A stretch of 64,000 nt of DNA, taken from the NCBI GenBank assembly GCA_002189035.1, contig NEEC01000012.1, positions 1,488,001-1,552,000 of the forward strand. The letters are read 5' to 3'. The notes beneath the pieces were generated by a model. That model saw only the letters and a list, made by a program, of their open reading frames with translations. It ran no database searches and was not told where the DNA came from. Positions 26,201 to 39,093 of this stretch are shown piece after piece. The stretch's first letter is position 1. The number at the start of each line of letters is the position of its first letter. The position numbers and the translations under genes were made by a program. Origin of the DNA: Utricularia gibba. Taxonomy: Eukaryota > Streptophyta > Magnoliopsida > Lamiales > Lentibulariaceae.

Positions 26201-29200
26201 TATAATGGATGACAGAGAATGTAGTGAATCTAGAGACACCAGTCACAAACCATGAGGAAATTAACAGGAGAATTAATTTTCAAACCAATCAATCTGATGC
26301 ATAACAAAATAAATTGCATTTTCACCTTCGGAATCCCTGGCAATGCAGATGGATATTGCTGTAATGACCCAGAGTCGTCAGCACTATCTGCTCCATCACA
26401 AGAATTTCTATCCATCAATGTGTGATGCCGCTCCTTGCATTCTTCAGCATTGCGAAATACACACTATTCATTTAAAAAACGTGTAAAAACATAAGAAAAT
26501 CAATTTTTGCTCACTCAAAGACAACATGAACAAATCAGCAAGATAATACCTTAAAATGCAAAGCACTATTAAAAGCGTCACTGATAAGCTCCCAGTTAGG
26601 TCCATGGTCATGTACCAAGACAACAAGTGCCTAAAAGAGCATAACGTTAAATGTGCAAGGCCTTAACTATCAACACAGGAAAAACAACTGCAACTCGAAT
26701 GTAAAGGAAAAATCCATCTACATGCTACACAAGGATATTTAAGGTAATCAAACCTGATCCTCAAAGACAGACCACGGGCTCTCAGATCCTGGCTGCCCTG
26801 TAGAAATCTGAAAATAAAATAACATAAAATTCTGGAGCTATTGAGATAAGAATCTGAAATTTCCAAAATAACCAGGAAAAATGAAAAACCTTTGGTCCTT
26901 TGACTTTCCTTCCATGGTCTCGACCAGCAAGAATCTTTACCAACTTATTTGAATTGTGCATATTACTGAACTGTGAGGCCACTGGAGAAGGAAGGGATAC
27001 ACCAGTTTGAATAGGATTATCAAAAGGGTGGTCCCTTGATTGTTGCAAAACCTTGGGTTTCTTTATCGTTGGTTGACCAAATAAACCTTTACATAGACAC
27101 CTAACAGTTAGAATGCAATGGAGAATTGCACAAACTGGAAACTAAAAACAATTTAGACGGAAAAAAAAATACCACCATTTCCATTTGATTCCAGCATATG
27201 AGCCTCGGATCTCCTTCTAAAGCGAACCCTCTGTAGATCAGAAATTTAACAGGGTTACAGTCACAAAACTAAACCTTTATGAATTCAAAATAGTTTTCTA
27301 CTGGAGTTTTCCCTGCATAAAGGTTTCGAAAATAGCCAACACAGTATGAAAAAAAATACTTTGGATAAAAAAAATATAAAATATCCTAATCGACCCTGAA
27401 ATTTTAAGGAATGATTCACCTGCTGTTCATGGAAACTTGATTCAGCTTGCCATCGTGGATCATAGTCATCGTTCTGGAAGAAAGACCACCATAAAAAAAT
27501 CAACAGCAGAAACTTAACCAATAAGAAGACTTAGTAAAGTTTCAAAATACCATATGCTTTGCTTTTTTCTTTTTAGGCACCACTGATACTTCCACAGATT
27601 CAAAAAGTGATTGTTTTTCATAATCCCGGGAAGAATCATTCTCCAATGTGTTACGGTAAACCAAACCAGCACAAAATGGACCCTGATCATCTTGAAGAGA
27701 ACTTGTATCCCCATTCAGTGCATCTACTTTATTTTGCAAATGAAAGGATCCAGATGGCCCTGCACTAAATGGGCTGATAACTCTTCTGGTAGCCGTTCGG
27801 ACACGTTTTGTTGGGACTGAGACATTAAGACTGCTACCAGGTCCTTTTGCTAATGAACCAGGCTCACATTTGACTAATTTGATTTCAGAACGTTGGAAAG
27901 GTGAGCCAGAACTTGCTTCATATGATCCCATGCCATGCCCATGCTTCAATTGTTTAATCTTTTTTCTACCGTATCTAGAAGGCATACTGCTGTCAAATGC
28001 CGCTGCCAAGTCAAAGGTTCTAGTTTCTCCCTCATTCTCATCATATAAATTATCTTGAAATTCAAAATCTGCAGAAGATCTCATTCTCTTAAAGAGGAAG
28101 CACAACATTCTTACAATATGTAGGACTTAAAGATACTTACCAATTCCACCATCATAAGCAGACATCTCTGATTCCTCCTGCACATAGCTTCCAATTGTCT
28201 GTGAAATTAGCAATTGAAAAAAAAACAAATTAGGCTTCATTTTGCTTCGTCTGGTTCATTGCTCTTAGCATGTTGGAATATGCGATCCAGGAACAACAAA
28301 ATATCAAAATTGGAGAAGAAGCAAATATACAAGAATAACGGGAAGAAGATATTAAGGAGCAAAAATACTACCTCAATATGAGCGATGTGGGACATAATTG
28401 AAGTTCTATAGGTTTCCATCGATCCTGGAGGGGCTGTATAGAAAGTTTGTTCCTGCTTAACAGACAAGCGAATAAAATAATTAATGTTCGGAAGGTTCTT
28501 ATTTTTAACATAGACATAAGTTAAAAATCACAGAGACATTTGAGGTACTCAAAATTGATCATTACATAAGGAGTAACATCTTCCGGGAAGTCTGGAAGTT
28601 CCCAATCAGAAGTACTATCTGGTTTTATTGGTAAATCAGCCCTAAAAAATTGGGAACTTGGTTTATTAGACACGATGAGCCTGGCAGCATATGCTCTAAT
28701 AGGATTATTCCTTGGATTTTCCTGCTGCGTGATTTCACCAGTCCCCTGCAAAAACTGCAGACTTTTAATATCAAATATAAAGAAATGGGGACTCATCTTT
28801 TCCAGATCCCACTAGCAGAGCTTATTATAGTAGATTGCCTAATGAACTAGTATGAGGAAATGATGTAAAACAACACAGCTAGAGCTCAATAAACGTCAGA
28901 TGATAGAAATATGCTTCAAAAAATACAAATTTTTCAAGGCAGCATCGCATTCAAACCTTCAAAACAACAGAATCCCAGAACTCCAAGACAGCTTTAGCCA
29001 AGGTATGAGCAACTATCTTAGCACCCATGCTTGAGGTTGTGGCTTCTTTCCTAGCTTGACAAGCAACAGCAGCTTTGAAGGATATTTGAGCGGCTGCAGC
29101 TATTTTCCACATACGCTCCTAATTACATTTTAAAGCTCCTTATTATAAAGATGTACTATCGAAATCAAAGTTACTCAACATATAAAACAAGCAGATGAGA

Positions 29201-31446
29201 TTCATCCAAATATTTCAAGTGAATAATCTTCCATGCAAGTCACAGATAGAGAAACACAACTATTTCAAAACCTGTGCGAAATCATTTGAAAGCCATGCCA
29301 TTTCTTCAAGCACATAACTCCAATGTGATCTCCGTTCAATCTTTGCAGGCAAAGCAAATGAAGAGAGCTCCGCAATTTTTTTTCTTCTTGCCTATTTTAG
29401 AGATTGCATAACATGTGTTGAGCCAATAGGAATTCCAGGTACTCAAAAGGCATCAATTTGAATGAACAAAAATAAAGAAACTTGTCAAGAATAACCTCAA
29501 TGAGTTGTGCCTCTTCCAGAATTGAATTCTCATCAATGTTTCCTTCCAATTTTGAATCACATATAGGAGTTTTCAGTTGATCCACAGCACTTGAAACCAT
29601 ACTTGACACAGTGTGCATGGGATTCGAATAATTTGCATCAACAGAATCCTTATGTCTATTGCTACAAGATGTTTCGTTTTTTGCATTTGGATCCTTTCTA
29701 CTGGGTTCTGGCGCATCAGAGTGACAGATCTCCAATTTATCGACAGTCACATGTGCTAGCAACGTACTAGAAGTTGATATGTTTTGTGCTGAGCCTTCTG
29801 TTGTTTGAAGTAACAAACCATTTTTGGGTAGATTCTGAGGGCCATGATCAGTTTCCTGTGTGTTATCTTTCTTCGTAGTTGCAGATACCTCATCAGGCAT
29901 AATATAACTTTTGTTGCTCACGGAGGAGTCAATATCATTTACTGCAGCCACAATTTCATTAGTGTTACTTACGGCACTAGTTATCCCTGCTCCCCGGTTG
30001 ACCACATCAGGTTCTAACGCATCTACAGCATAAGTATCATTTGCTAGGGTATCAGGACTCTTATGAAACTCCATTTTCTTCTTGAAACCATTTGTTTCAT
30101 GTGCTGTCATCTGAACATCAACTTTTCTTGAGATCATAGACAGCTGACTATCACAAAGTGACTGAGTTTTCCCAGCCATCGTTTCAGTTTCATCTAGCAT
30201 ATTAGAGTCCATTCCCCTGGGGCTTCTTATAGCACTAGGTTGTTCTTGGCTCTGTTGCTGAGGTGAAGGGTTACTCGAGTCAGTATAATCTGGCTGAGTG
30301 TGCTGTGGAACACATTCTACAGGGTTTTTCATGATTTCAACTGACTTTGCACCATCCCCATCCAAATCATTGAGACATGGCTCACCAGAAGTTTCATTCT
30401 TTCCCAGACCAGCCTCAAATGGACTTATAGAACTTGACAAAACAGCCACTTTTGTATCCTCATTCTCCCCTTCAGCTTCCAAATCTTTTACATCCCTAGA
30501 GCTGAGGTGACATGATAACGAGGTTCCATGACCCCCACGAACAGAATCCACATTCATTGTACTAGACCTATCTCCATCGCGGCCATGACGGGATCGATAC
30601 CTCCTTTTGTATGCTTTCCTAGGTAGAGTAGAAGCAACTACATCACTATGTTCCTTTGTTTCATTTATTTTCAATGACAGGTCTACTGGCACATCACTCC
30701 TGCAAGGGCGAGATAAACTTCGGCCACCTTCAGAAAATTCAGTCTCAGCATCAAAATACATGAGATTGTCAGCGCTGTTGGCTTCTGAAGGAACTGCCCC
30801 AGGTCCACCACTTGTTTCCACAGAATCTCCATGGGATGATGTTGCTAATGCAGAACTACCCTTTGCATCACTACATTGTTCAAGAAGAAATAAAAAAACC
30901 GTAGCAGAATAGAATGATAAATTAATATTTTTTAACATAAAACCAATTTATTAAAAATAATTAACTATTCTGGATTTCGCCAACCACTGGTATGACATGC
31001 AGAGTAAATCCAAGGAAATTACTTGGTCACTAGACGATCATTCTGGAGATCAGTCACTGAAGTTGACTGAACGCTAGCTGAGGTGACATATTGAAGCTTG
31101 TAGTCTAGGAGGTTTCCACCCTGCAGAAAAAAAAAAAAGAGATCCAGCAATGCAAAAGAAAGTAACATGGAATCAGAAATCATACACATATATGCACCAC
31201 ACCTTCTCAAGAAATTCCAATTCTTCTTTGGTTTCATCACGAGCTCTATACTTTTGACTGAAACGAGAAGGATGGAGTCAGAAATCAGAACCCAAAACCC
31301 TGAACAAATGTTGGGGTGGGGCCAGAAGTTGTAGTAACAAAAGAATTGTACCTAAGTTCTGCTTGAACCTTTTTTATTACTACTTTCCGGGGAGAAGTGT
31401 CATCAGCAATCCCAATCCCGATTCCACTTTCAACAGCTCCTCCCAT
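23243..31446 (-). CDS. EAF1: EAF1-like subunit of NuA4 histone acetyltransferase (HSA and SANT domains)
   Basis: EAF1 is the platform subunit that joins SWR1/NuA4 modules for histone H4 and H2A.Z acetylation. About 21 exons give roughly 1,770 codons. Main exons: 31446-31352, 31257-31203, 31120-31023, 30870-29496, 29391-29272, 29118-28957, 28745-28566, 28455-28372, about 28198-28141, about 28084-27551, 27473-27420, 27230-27173, 27086-26890, 26807-26754, 26630-26550, 26463-26326, 26182-26066, 25400-25308, 25216-25043, 24971-24608 and 24465-23243. The start reads MGGAVESGIGIG and leads into a plant EAF1-type ELEFLEKGGN segment. HSA domain is near residues 545-635 (VLEEMAWLSNDFAQ, then ERMWKIAAAAQ). 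The SANT/Myb domain is near 1035-1095 (SPWSVFEDQALVVLVHDHGP). The tail is Gln/Ser/Pro-rich. Oddities: a TGA in the ancestral N-terminal extension, an apparent frame change near 24,360-24,420, and an unresolved junction near 28,084-28,141. Confidence 0.85.
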
Positions 31447-32950
31447 AGAATGATATTCAGCATTGACTACGCTAAATCATGATGGAGGGCATCCATTCAT
31501 TCCCCATTTCAACAGCCATGCATGACCTTCACCATTAACTACAAAGGGCGAAACATCTTCATCATAAAAAATACCTTTTTGGCACTAAGCCAGTACCTTT
31601 TCTTGGCAGAACGTGTTCCTCACTCTATCGAGCGAAGTACTCATGAAAAAATTCACTTGAATAGACTCCAAACACATGCGCAATACTCTGGAGCAAACAC
31701 ATCCAGCATAGGGCGGCAGAAATTGGCTTTCCATGTCACATAAAAAAAAAAACCACGAAGCCAGATTTCCCACAAACGACACTTTTACATAATCAAAGAT
31801 TCGAATTTCAGCAGTCAAAGCTGCATTTTCCATGGTGGGTATCCATCAATAAGTGCTGATGCTATTGCTAAAATTACTGGAATCTCTATAAAAAAATCAA
31901 CAGCAATTTGTGGATGCTTTATACAATCATACATCATGCGTAGTCCTATTGTTCAAAAAATATGACCAGATAAGCATCTTCTGGGCAAGTGGAAAGCATG
32001 ACATAGGCACTACATGTTGACAGTTTGCCACCAGAATTCAAAAAGTGAGGAACATACTATCAAAGTACCCCACTTTTCCTAGTTTCAGCAACATTTTCAG
32101 GAAATCAGTGTTTCATATCACTTACAGATATGAAGCTTGAAGTGATAAAAAGAGTAAATTTTATTAGATATAAAAGAATCTGAGATAGGGAAAATCAGCC
32201 ATGCACCGACATACACAAACAACAGAAACCAGTTTACACGTGATAATGCTGGTTAACCAATCATAAGCTCAACAAAACGTAATTATAAACACCCCCAAAA
32301 ATATAGCCGTTCACCCTCCCACCCCCTTCCCCCCTTCAACACCTGAGATTATCCATACATGAATAACCAAATATTACGGAAAAGGGAAAAAAAAGGAGTA
32401 AAGAGCCTGCTAGCACACCTAACCAAACACAACATCAGTACACCACAACCACTAGTCACACCATGGACACATATGCGTACTGCAGAAAACCTAGTCTGCA
32501 AATGCAACTAGAAACAACAAGAATGCATCCCACAAATTCGTCAAATAATTGAACCCCTCCATCAATCAACAGACGGGCATACTAGGGTTTCAAGTACCTG
32601 ATTCCTCCCGAATTCTAGGGATTGCAAAAAATGCTGGTTATTCCAAGCTGGGCCAGAAATTAACCCTAAACTCCACCCTCTCCACCTAGGGTTACCGTTT
32701 TCTGATGCAAATAAAAAAATTTACATCCACCGAGAGCACACAGCACCCCTATTCCGGCGAAACAAGAATCAAAGCATTCCTGCGCTTAAGGGAGCCCAAG
32801 AGCAAATAGATATCGAGGAGTTGGAATGAATATGGCTGTGCCCTTGCGCGAGGCAATAACAAGCAATGGTAGATAAATTTGATTGTGTTGTTTACAGACT
32901 CCTTCGTCTTCGTTCTTCTTCGTGAAATCAATTTCAATGTAAATTAAATT
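31447..32950 (-). promoter_or_regulatory. Leader exons/introns and promoter of the EAF1-like gene
   Basis: Non-coding but gene-like composition upstream of the EAF1 start. An ATG at 31500 opens a seven-codon ORF that ends in TGA in frame with the main start. A telo-box-like AACCCTAA lies near 32,660, a motif common in promoters and leaders of plant housekeeping genes. Exact transcription start and leader introns cannot be fixed. Confidence 0.4.
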
Positions 32951-33806
32951 CTTTTTTTTTTTTAAAGTTCGGCGATTACGTCCACTTTATCGTTACAGTG
33001 TACTGTGACTGTCATCAGGAGTGAAACTCCACAGAGCCCACGTTAAAATTGCCTTGCCAATGCCAACTATAAAATAAATAAAGGATAAGATCAATTAAAT
33101 ATCATATTATATTTAAAGGCTACTTTTTTGGGTGTCTTGATGTGTAAGTTATTTTTAAACATTTTTAGTGCTAAAAGTCAATTTTGCCCAAGAATAATTT
33201 AATTCCAAAAGAAAACTTACTTTTTGAGGAAAAAAAAAATGTCATGTTGATCACTAAAATCACATGTCCAAACACTTTTGACCAATCTTTAACCACACTA
33301 CCATCATCATTTTTTTCTTACAAAAGCTATGTTATGCGAATATGGATATTTGGATTTGTAGACACATGGATTCACAAATTAGAATGCATAGATTCATGAA
33401 AATAAAAAAATCTAATACATTTAAAATATAATCAAATAAAAAATAACTCATACTTGCAAAAACAATCGAATAAAAAATTAGTCAATTGATAAATATTATT
33501 TTCTTTATATGGTATTATTTATTTTAAATATTCAATCTTCATAATTGTATATTTTTTATTTTCAAAAAAAATTATATAAAATTAGAATAATCTATAATTA
33601 AAATTAAAATTAAACCAAAAGGGAATCATCTCTAGCGGCATGGAGGAAGCAGTGAACACCTAACGAAGGAGTTGCATGGCAAATGATCTATGTATGGAGA
33701 GACCTTTTATGGTAGTTGATGGGAGGCATGCTTTATCAAATTTAGTGGATTTCATTGGAGTCCAAAATGATCATCCCATCCATCAAGGATGGTGGGAACC
33801 TATTTG
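32951..33806. other. AT-rich spacer left of the nested transposon
   Basis: No gene is supported. The plus ORF at 33184-33399 has no family resemblance. The last 200 bases before the LTR are less AT-rich and may be part of an older element. Confidence 0.45.
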
Positions 33807-34088
33807 TGTTATAAAATGATGTTATATTCTTATTATAGTTGTGTAGAATAGTAAAGTGCAATGAGTTACTGTTGGAATATGGAGCAAAGACAAATCTAGG
33901 AGATCGTAACTTATCCATTTATGCAACGGCTATGTCATTAGAAATCACAATAGAAAATGGTTGTATAATTTGTAGCTAACCATTAGATTTGCTCTATAAA
34001 TTGGACGAATATTGTGTAAGATTGTTAGAGAAAATTTTATTACAATAAATGAATTGCCTTCTCTCGTGTAATATACCAAAATTTTACA
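33807..34088 (+). repeat. 5' LTR of the copia element
   Basis: Starts TGTTATAAAATGATGTTATA and ends TTTTACA, directly before the primer-binding site. It shares long diverged stretches with 48844-49105: TTGTGTAGAATAGTAAAGTG/TTGTGTAGAGTAACAAAATA, AATGAGTTACTGTTG/AATGAATTACTGTTG, TTAGATTTGCT and ATATACCAAAATTTTACA/AAATACCAAAATCTTACA. Confidence 0.75.
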
Positions 34089-34100
34089 TGATATCAAAGC
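34089..34100 (+). other. Primer-binding site (decayed initiator-tRNA type)
   Basis: TGATATCAAAGC right after the 5' LTR differs at two positions from TGGTATCAGAGC, the usual copia site complementary to initiator methionine tRNA. Its position supports the LTR end at 34088. Confidence 0.7.
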
Positions 34101-34212
34101 AAGGTTGGGTCAAGTATCAACATCAAGGAGAAAACTACTATTGTTGTGATAACTCAAGCCCGTGAGTGACATAAGACTCTACATTTCTTTCTAACAACTC
34201 CACTTGCAAATT

Positions 34213-34755
34213 ATGGCATCTAAAACTACATCTCAAATGCAACTTCCACCACTCATTTTGAATGGAAAAGATTATGATACATGGGAAAAGAAAATGAGGA
34301 ATGACCTCATTCTTCATGATTTATGGGATACAAATATCAGGCCCTCTACGAAATAGTTCAATATCAAAGAAAGAGAATCACTACTATCCAAGAGAGTGCA
34401 GTAATAGCAGTTGCATGTCACATCATAATTAGCAATGCAACACCAAAGGAAACCTAGTTAGCTCTTCAAAAGAAATATGGAGGAAGTGCATATCAAAAGG
34501 AGAGGGAAGTTCAAAGTCTTCGATGAAAGGCTGATGGATTGTGTGAAAAGACTCATTGCCTTTGGCAAGAAGATAGAGGACAAACAACTCAAAAATAAGA
34601 TCATCAGTGTCATAACCAATAGTTACAAGAAAATGATTACCTCCCTTGAGGATAGTGGTGCACTCAAGGCTATATCTCCAAGGCAGCTACTAAAAACTCT
34701 CATTACCTCTAAGATGAAGGTTGCAAACAAAGGGAGAGGAATCTTCAGCAAATAA
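34213..34755 (+). pseudogene. copia gag remnant
   Basis: Begins with ATG and reads PPLILNGKDYDTWEKKMRND, matching the Y-W-KM start of copia gag (UBN2/Retrotran_gag_2 type). After stops and a frame change, a second open stretch (34477-34755) carries an EEVHIKRRGKFK segment and an SPRQLLKTLITSKMK segment, as in the gag core. Gag would form the virus-like particle; several stops make this copy non-functional. Confidence 0.6.
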
Positions 34756-35163
34756 ACAACATTCAATACCACTTATAAAGCAGAAAAACACTAAAAAAAT
34801 AACTATTAGAGGAAGAATACCTTTGTAGTTATAAGCAATGCAAGAAGAAAGGTCATCTCCCAATAAATTGTTTTTAAAATCCAAAACCACAATACACCTG
34901 CTCGAGGAAAGGCCATGTGGAATCAGTCCGACTTCGAAAGAAAATGCACATGAAAAACATAATAAATATAGATCCTTCTATCCTAGAAAATGTAATTTTA
35001 GTTTTCAAAATTGCTTCCAAAAATTCTAATGAAATAAAGTACAAGTTGATATTCATATGCTTCACAAAGATAAAATTATAACAAATTCTCTACTCTAAAT
35101 ATGAAAAAAGTCTAGCTACTCAATATTGGAGGTAGCAACCACATATACAATAACCTAACTCTT

Positions 35164-35892
35164 TTGCATCACTACTCAAGTCAACAAGAACTGGAAATAA
35201 TAAATGAAAAACTTATCAATATAATAGGTAAAGGAAGTATTTCTCTTAGTATTGAGTATGCAACCTTTTACATCAAGGAAGTATGCTACTTGTCTAAACC
35301 TTCACATATTTTACTGAGCATAGGGCAATTCTTGATGAAGCAGTATGAAGTACCTTTTAAGAACTGCAAGTGTGTTGTGAGTACATCATATGAAATGAAG
35401 GTTCTGAAGATTCCTATGATTAATAGCATGTTTCTGATACATGCAAAAATGGTGAGTACCCTAACAACATTGAATGAACAAAAGACAATTAGAATGGTGA
35501 AGTATGTTTAGCTACAACTAACAATGGCATTATTAAGTGACATAAGAGATTCAGACATCTAAACTACCTTTCAAAAAATTTAGGGAGTATGTCAATCTCA
35601 TCACAAGAATCAATTGATCAGATCATTATGTGCAATCTATCAAATAGGTAAGATGCATCGACTATCATTAAATACAATCACTTTCACAATAAATCATAAG
35701 CTACAATATATCTCACTGACATCTGTGGATCAATGTCACTAGAAACTCTAGAAGGAAATGGGTTCTTCATTTTCTTCATTAATGAACATTAAAAATATAC
35801 TTGGGTGTATTTTATAAAATACAAGTAAAAAGTAATAAAGAAATTAAAAATCCGGAAAAGATCTGTTGAAAACAATAATAAAGAAAATATTA
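35164..35892 (+). pseudogene. copia pre-integrase and N-terminal half of integrase
   Basis: The ORF at 35164-35511 has an IIGKGSISL...VCYLSKPSHILLSIGQ pattern, equal to the G-G-I...V-YVP-L..NLLS-GQL segment before integrase. Downstream frames give a WH.R..HLNY-like zinc-binding remnant and DICGSM, then FFIFFINE and YTWVYFIKYK, which match the D-CGPM and Y-FIDD...WVYFLK core. The text stops at 35892, where the Harbinger-like block begins. Confidence 0.65.
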
Positions 35893-35990
35893 TGGACTAT
35901 TGTCTTAAGCATTAGTGTGTATGACTTATTTTGTAGGTTATAACATAAAGTAAAAGTTTTACATACTACATCTACTTGTTTTAAAACTTA

Positions 35991-36029
35991 GGATATGTTC
36001 TTCAAAACTTTTATGCTTAACTTTTACTT
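35991..36029 (+). repeat. Left terminal inverted repeat of inner Harbinger
   Basis: Starts GGATATGTTCTTCAAAACTT and pairs without gaps with the reverse complement of 40672-40710, about 31 of 39 positions matching. Confidence 0.75.
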
Positions 36030-36752
36030 ATAGAAAAATAAAAATTATTTTTTTTCAAAACACTCTTATTTTCAAAAATATTTTTACTAGAAGTATTTTT
36101 AAAATCATATAATAAAAAAACTTTTGCAGAAGTCATAAGGTGTGTGCTTTTCAAAAGTTTATAAAAACTTTTTCCCTCAAATCCATCGGCCAACATTACA
36201 GGTATTGAATTAATAGTACTTTTTTTAGAATTATTACTTACGATATGGTGTGATTTTTTTTCTATTTTTCAAAGTCTTGTTTTTATTTTTCCATATCTCA
36301 TTCAAAAGAATGGGGCGATTTTGTAACTGAGGAATTTTCAGTTGAATTCTTTGAAGAAAATTTATCCTTGTACATTGCATAAAATGAGCTCAATTGATGT
36401 CTGCTTTTTCAATGGAATTAATCCATTTTTCTGTTGGTTGTTTCACCTTTGTACATGCTCTGTGATTAGGTTAGGCATTGTCTTGAGTCTGTGAACCGTA
36501 GGTTACCTTCCATTGATCCTTAGCAATTGAAAAAAGTACACTTTAATGTATATTTATTTATGGTGTAGAGACATGCCTCTCCTAGAAGCTTTCAACCCTA
36601 CCATTTCATTGAATATTGACCCCATTAATTGTGGTTCTTCTCTCTTGTTTTGCCATCTCATTTCTCTTTGCAACCTTCTCGGTTCCTCAACTACCTGTTT
36701 CTAATTTTATTTTGTCACTGAAAATTTATAGCATGCTATTAATTATTTTTAT

Positions 36753-37956
36753 GGAGGTAACAAGTGATAAAGGGAAAAACAGGTCTGCACCAAGTGCCAA
36801 TACTCAAAAGAAACATGCAACTAAAAAATACAATTGGGATTTACGTAGTATGGAAATCTACCTTCCACTTGCTATAGAGGAGATTGAAAAAGGAAATTTT
36901 TGAAACACATAATTCAACAAGGAAGGATGGGATAATCTATTGAAAGGATTAAATAATGAATTGTGCTACCAATTCGATATGAAGCAACTAAGGAATAGAT
37001 GGAATACTTTTCAAGAGCATTGGTCATTGTACAAGAGGTTGAGTAATATGACAGGTGTAGGATGATATGAGGATGGTTGGACTATTAAAATGGATGAGGA
37101 GTGATGGTAACTTCGAATTGAGGTTAGCATTTAAGTTTCTTTTGTATATTTGTTAAAAATGAAATGGTTTGTTATGTTTATTTGGTGCTTTAAAATTCAT
37201 TATTGATAGTTTTCTAAATATGATGATGTATTATTGATTGTTTTATTGCGTATTGTATTATTTTTTTTTCTTTATATGACATTATTGATAGTTTCTAAAT
37301 ATGAAGATGTATCATGGTAGAAAAACTCAAAGGCTAAGGATTTTAAGGATACACTGTCACTACTGCATTCAATGATGGAAAAGGTTTTTGATTCTGTGGT
37401 TGGATATGCTCCGGAGTGCTATATATCAAATGCAGGTTTAAGACGGGTTGAGGAAGATGGAAATAGTGACTCAATAGATAATGGGTTAGCTAATACTTCA
37501 TCATTAGATGCTTTACAAGCAGATGAACTAATTCGATCAGATTTTTTAAGTGATACCCCTATGCCTCCAGCTCCACCATCAACTCAAAAGAAGCATAAGG
37601 CTCATTGTAGAAATAGTGATCGTATAGTTGAAGCTTCAGAGCGATGGGCGAAGGCATCTGAGATGGTATCTACGGTTGCAAGCAGAAAGGAAACATACTC
37701 CATTGCAAAGTGTATAAAAGAGTTGAAGACTACCCCAAATATTGTTCAAGGAAGTGAGTTACGACTTTTAGCTTTGGATTTGTTTCACCAACCGAGCAAT
37801 AGGGAAATTTTCCTTTCAATTGATGATCATGAGGACCGCTACACTTGGATTGTGCATGCATCTTCCAGCAATGCTAGCACTTCTACATTTTCACCTGATG
37901 TTACTTGCTCATATCAAAATGATTCAAGAAGTAGATTTGATCAGTTTTTCTATTAG
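36753..37956 (+). pseudogene. Harbinger ORF1, Myb/SANT-like DNA-binding protein, broken
   Basis: In PIF/Harbinger elements ORF1 encodes a Myb/SANT-like protein that brings the transposase to the element ends. Exon 1 (from 36753) reads MEVTSDKGKNRSA and a YNWDLRSMEIYLPLAIEEIE segment, then after stops FNKEGWDNLLKGLNNEL and MKQLRNRWNTF: the W...L...I..GN...F...GW...KQL.NRW layout of Myb/SANT-like domains. TGA at about 36901 and TAA just after it interrupt it. A second exon from about 37320 is open to 37956 and holds acidic and Ser-rich sequence plus a DRIVEASERWAKASEM and SIAKCIKEL segment. Confidence 0.65.
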
Positions 37957-38304
37957 ATGTCATTTCTTCATTAGAATGGATGTTAATTTTCCATTAGAAC
38001 ATTGCAAGCTTTCCCATTATCTTGTTCTTTTGTATTTGAAAGACAATGCTTATGGAAATATATTGACTTACATTGGAGCTGTTAACCATATAAAACATAT
38101 ATTTTTTAATATCTTAATTCATTTATAATCATATAGTACCTAAAGAGGGATCATGAATGAATCTCCAGAAGCCACGATTATACGGCATGGCACTCAAAGG
38201 AGGCGTAGTACCTAATATGCAAGCCACGAATATTAAAATATATATAATGTAAATATGTTATTTATTAAGTCATATAATAAATATGAAAGTTTCTTAATTT
38301 TCAA

Positions 38305-38595
38305 TTTTATTAACATTCGACCTTTAGGTATACTTTGGATCAAGTGCATATTCATTTTCTTTTAAAAATTAATTAGCGTTCGACCCTTAGGAGTAATTTG
38401 ATTCGAGTACATATTCATTTATTTTAAATCTTAATTAACGTTCGACCCTTAGGAGTAATTTGGATCAAGTGCATATTCATTTATTTTAAATCTTAATTAG
38501 CCTTCTACCCTTAGGAGTAATTTGGATCGAGCGCATATTCATTTATTTTAAATCTGAATTAACATTCGAGCCTTAGGAGTAATTTGGATTGAGTG
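38305..38595 (+). repeat. Minisatellite, about 62-bp unit, roughly 4.5 copies
   Basis: The words TTCGACCCTTAGGAGTAATT, then TTGG, then GCATATTCATTTATTTTAAA recur five times with small changes. It lies inside the inner Harbinger between its two genes. A GC-richer duplication with TGTGTGCACAC palindromes follows directly (38596-38705). Confidence 0.75.
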
Positions 38596-38825
38596 ATGCT
38601 GTGTGTGCACACAGGCATGGTTTATGCATAAACCACACCCGTGTGACCTTGGCATGCTGCTGTGTGTGCACACGGGTGTAGTTTCGTGTGGCCTTGGCAT
38701 GCTGCCTAATATTTAATGTGTTAATAGATTTGTATTTTTTTAATACATTAATCAAGACATATGTATTAAAATATATTTTTTGGTAAACATTTGCGAAATT
38801 GCATTCAACCTAGAACCGACTCATG

Positions 38826-39015
38826 AATATCTCTATTTTTTTTATTTCTACATTCATTTTCAACTACATGATATCTAGACTTTTTTTCATTCATTGTTAA
38901 CCACATAATATCTAGATTTTTTTATTTCTACATTCATTTTCAACCACATAAAATGTAGATTTTTTTAATTTATTTATTCATTTTTAATCACATTGTATCT
39001 AAATTTTTTTTATGT
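38826..39015 (+). repeat. Minisatellite, about 55-60-bp unit, roughly 3-4 copies
   Basis: The unit is a T-run, TATTTCTACATTCATTTTCA, then ACCACATAATATCTAGA. Copies are diverged at CTACATGATATC, CCACATAATATC, CCACATAAAATG and TCACATTGTATC. It ends just upstream of the transposase start. Confidence 0.65.
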
Positions 39016-39093
39016 CTATAAAAAGATGTAAAGATGCTCCATATCATAAGTCTTCACCTACGAATTCCATCTGCCTACACTCTCTTTTGTTTT

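Noticed and set aside
38305-38595. Regular repeats reminiscent of a CRISPR array
   Set aside because: The copies are adjacent without unique spacers, lie inside a plant transposon and are ordinary minisatellite repeats.
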